A DNA stretch of 64,000 nt from contig NZ_FOKB01000001.1 of assembly GCF_900111895.1 (NCBI RefSeq), positions 811,177-875,176 on the forward strand, read 5' to 3'. The DNA comes from Pseudomonas simiae (GTDB lineage: Bacteria > Pseudomonadota > Gammaproteobacteria > Pseudomonadales > Pseudomonadaceae). Each line of letters begins with the position of its first letter. Positions within the stretch are counted from its first letter, which is position 1. Of the stretch, positions 63,698 to 64,000 are shown one piece after another. The notes beneath the pieces were generated by a model. It did no database searches and was not told the origin of the DNA. It was given only the letters and a program-made list of their open reading frames with translations. The position numbers and the translations under genes were made by a program.

Positions 63698-64000
63698 TCA
63701 GGTTGGGGTTTGCGGGGCTTGGAGGTGCTGGGTCGGGAAGGCCTTCGCGTAGGCGTGGCACACCCGCAACACTTGTTCGTCGGCAAACCGCGCGCCCACT
63801 ACATGCAAGCCCACCGGCAAGCCATTCGTCGCCAACCCACACGGCACCGAGGCCGCTGGCTGTTGGGTCAGGTTGAAGGGGTAGGTGAACGGTGTCCACT
63901 GTGTCCATTCCTCCAATCCGGAGCCGGGCGGTACGTCGTGCCCGGCGTCGAATGCCGTGATGGGCATCATCGGCGACACCAGTACATCGTAGTGCTCATG
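63698..64000 (-). CDS. Amidase-family protein, C-terminal 100 residues (cut by window edge)
   Basis: The frame enters from the right edge as HEHYDVLVSPMMPITA and runs to the TGA at 63698. FTYPFNLTQQPAASVPCGLATNGLPVGLHVVGARFADEQVLRVCHAY is the C-terminal signature of amidase-signature enzymes (GatA-like hydrolases); the catalytic Ser-Ser-Lys part lies outside the window. These hydrolyse amide bonds of diverse substrates. A 5'-truncated view only; which amidase it is cannot be told. Confidence 0.88.
   Translation of the reverse strand, partial: HEHYDVLVSPMMPITAFDAGHDVPPGSGLEEWTQWTPFTYPFNLTQQPAASVPCGLATNGLPVGLHVVGARFADEQVLRVCHAYAKAFPTQHLQAPQTPT

Overview
The window looks like a chromosome segment of a fluorescent Pseudomonas (P. 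fluorescens group). The evidence is high-GC coding with Pseudomonas codon habits, many REP/REPIN palindromes of the GTAGGAGC...GCTCCTAC type, split hpaG1/hpaG2 genes and fetAB/AraC/LysR genes of pseudomonad type. No rRNA, tRNA or CRISPR array was seen. Both ends are cut inside genes: an unknown protein at the left edge and an amidase at the right edge.

Region 1 (1-13.4 kb) is mostly housekeeping and accessory. It holds unknown proteins, the FetAB iron exporter, a GST, two coupled LysR regulators, a flavin-binding protein, lipoproteins, a sorbosone-dehydrogenase-like protein and a RidA relative. Near 9.4-9.8 kb a small DUF3077-type gene (apparently frameshifted) is preceded by a highly structured leader that could switch pairing partners next to the ribosome binding site.

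Region 2 (11.9-33.2 kb) is a large aromatic-amine catabolic block. A tyn-like upper pathway (FeaR/TynR-type activator, APC permease, PuuB-like amine oxidase, cupin, MoaF-like protein, two SDRs, phenylacetaldehyde-type dehydrogenase, porin) sits beside a complete homoprotocatechuate meta-cleavage pathway (hpaR; hpaG1 G2 E D F X H I; hpaA). The usual hpaBC hydroxylase is absent from the window. Instead there is an acyl-CoA-dehydrogenase-fold monooxygenase plus flavin reductase. A repeated GTTAA-N4-TTAAC-type palindrome lies upstream of hpaR, between hpaG1 and hpaA, and upstream of the tynR-like gene; it is a candidate HpaR operator tying both halves together.

Region 3 (33.2-41.5 kb) is an AT-richer island. 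It encodes an M60/enhancin-like metalloprotease, a decayed locus, and a six-gene operon in the order of microcin B17: precursor peptide, McbB-, McbC- and McbD-like azole synthetase, then McbE/McbF-like export. This linear azol(in)e-containing peptide cluster is the most notable content. Its core peptide differs from microcin B17, and no mcbG immunity gene is visible.

Region 4 (41.5-53.6 kb) has an orphan arnT with an Ais-like phosphatase (LPS remodelling), an AttEFGH-like ABC/lipocalin operon, a multiply frameshifted glycine-zipper protein gene with a small membrane partner, a secreted PPC-domain protein, and a strictosidine-synthase-like/fatty-acid-hydroxylase pair.

Region 5 (53.6-62.8 kb) is a sugar/polyol operon: periplasmic binding protein, ATPase, permease, zinc dehydrogenase, FGGY kinase and DCXR-like SDR, with a LacI regulator and a clear LacI-type operator. 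The right end (62.8-63.7 kb) is repeat-rich: a 72-bp REP-containing tandem array, a Pseudomonas intergenic repeat, and a 12-copy GATCAA microsatellite.
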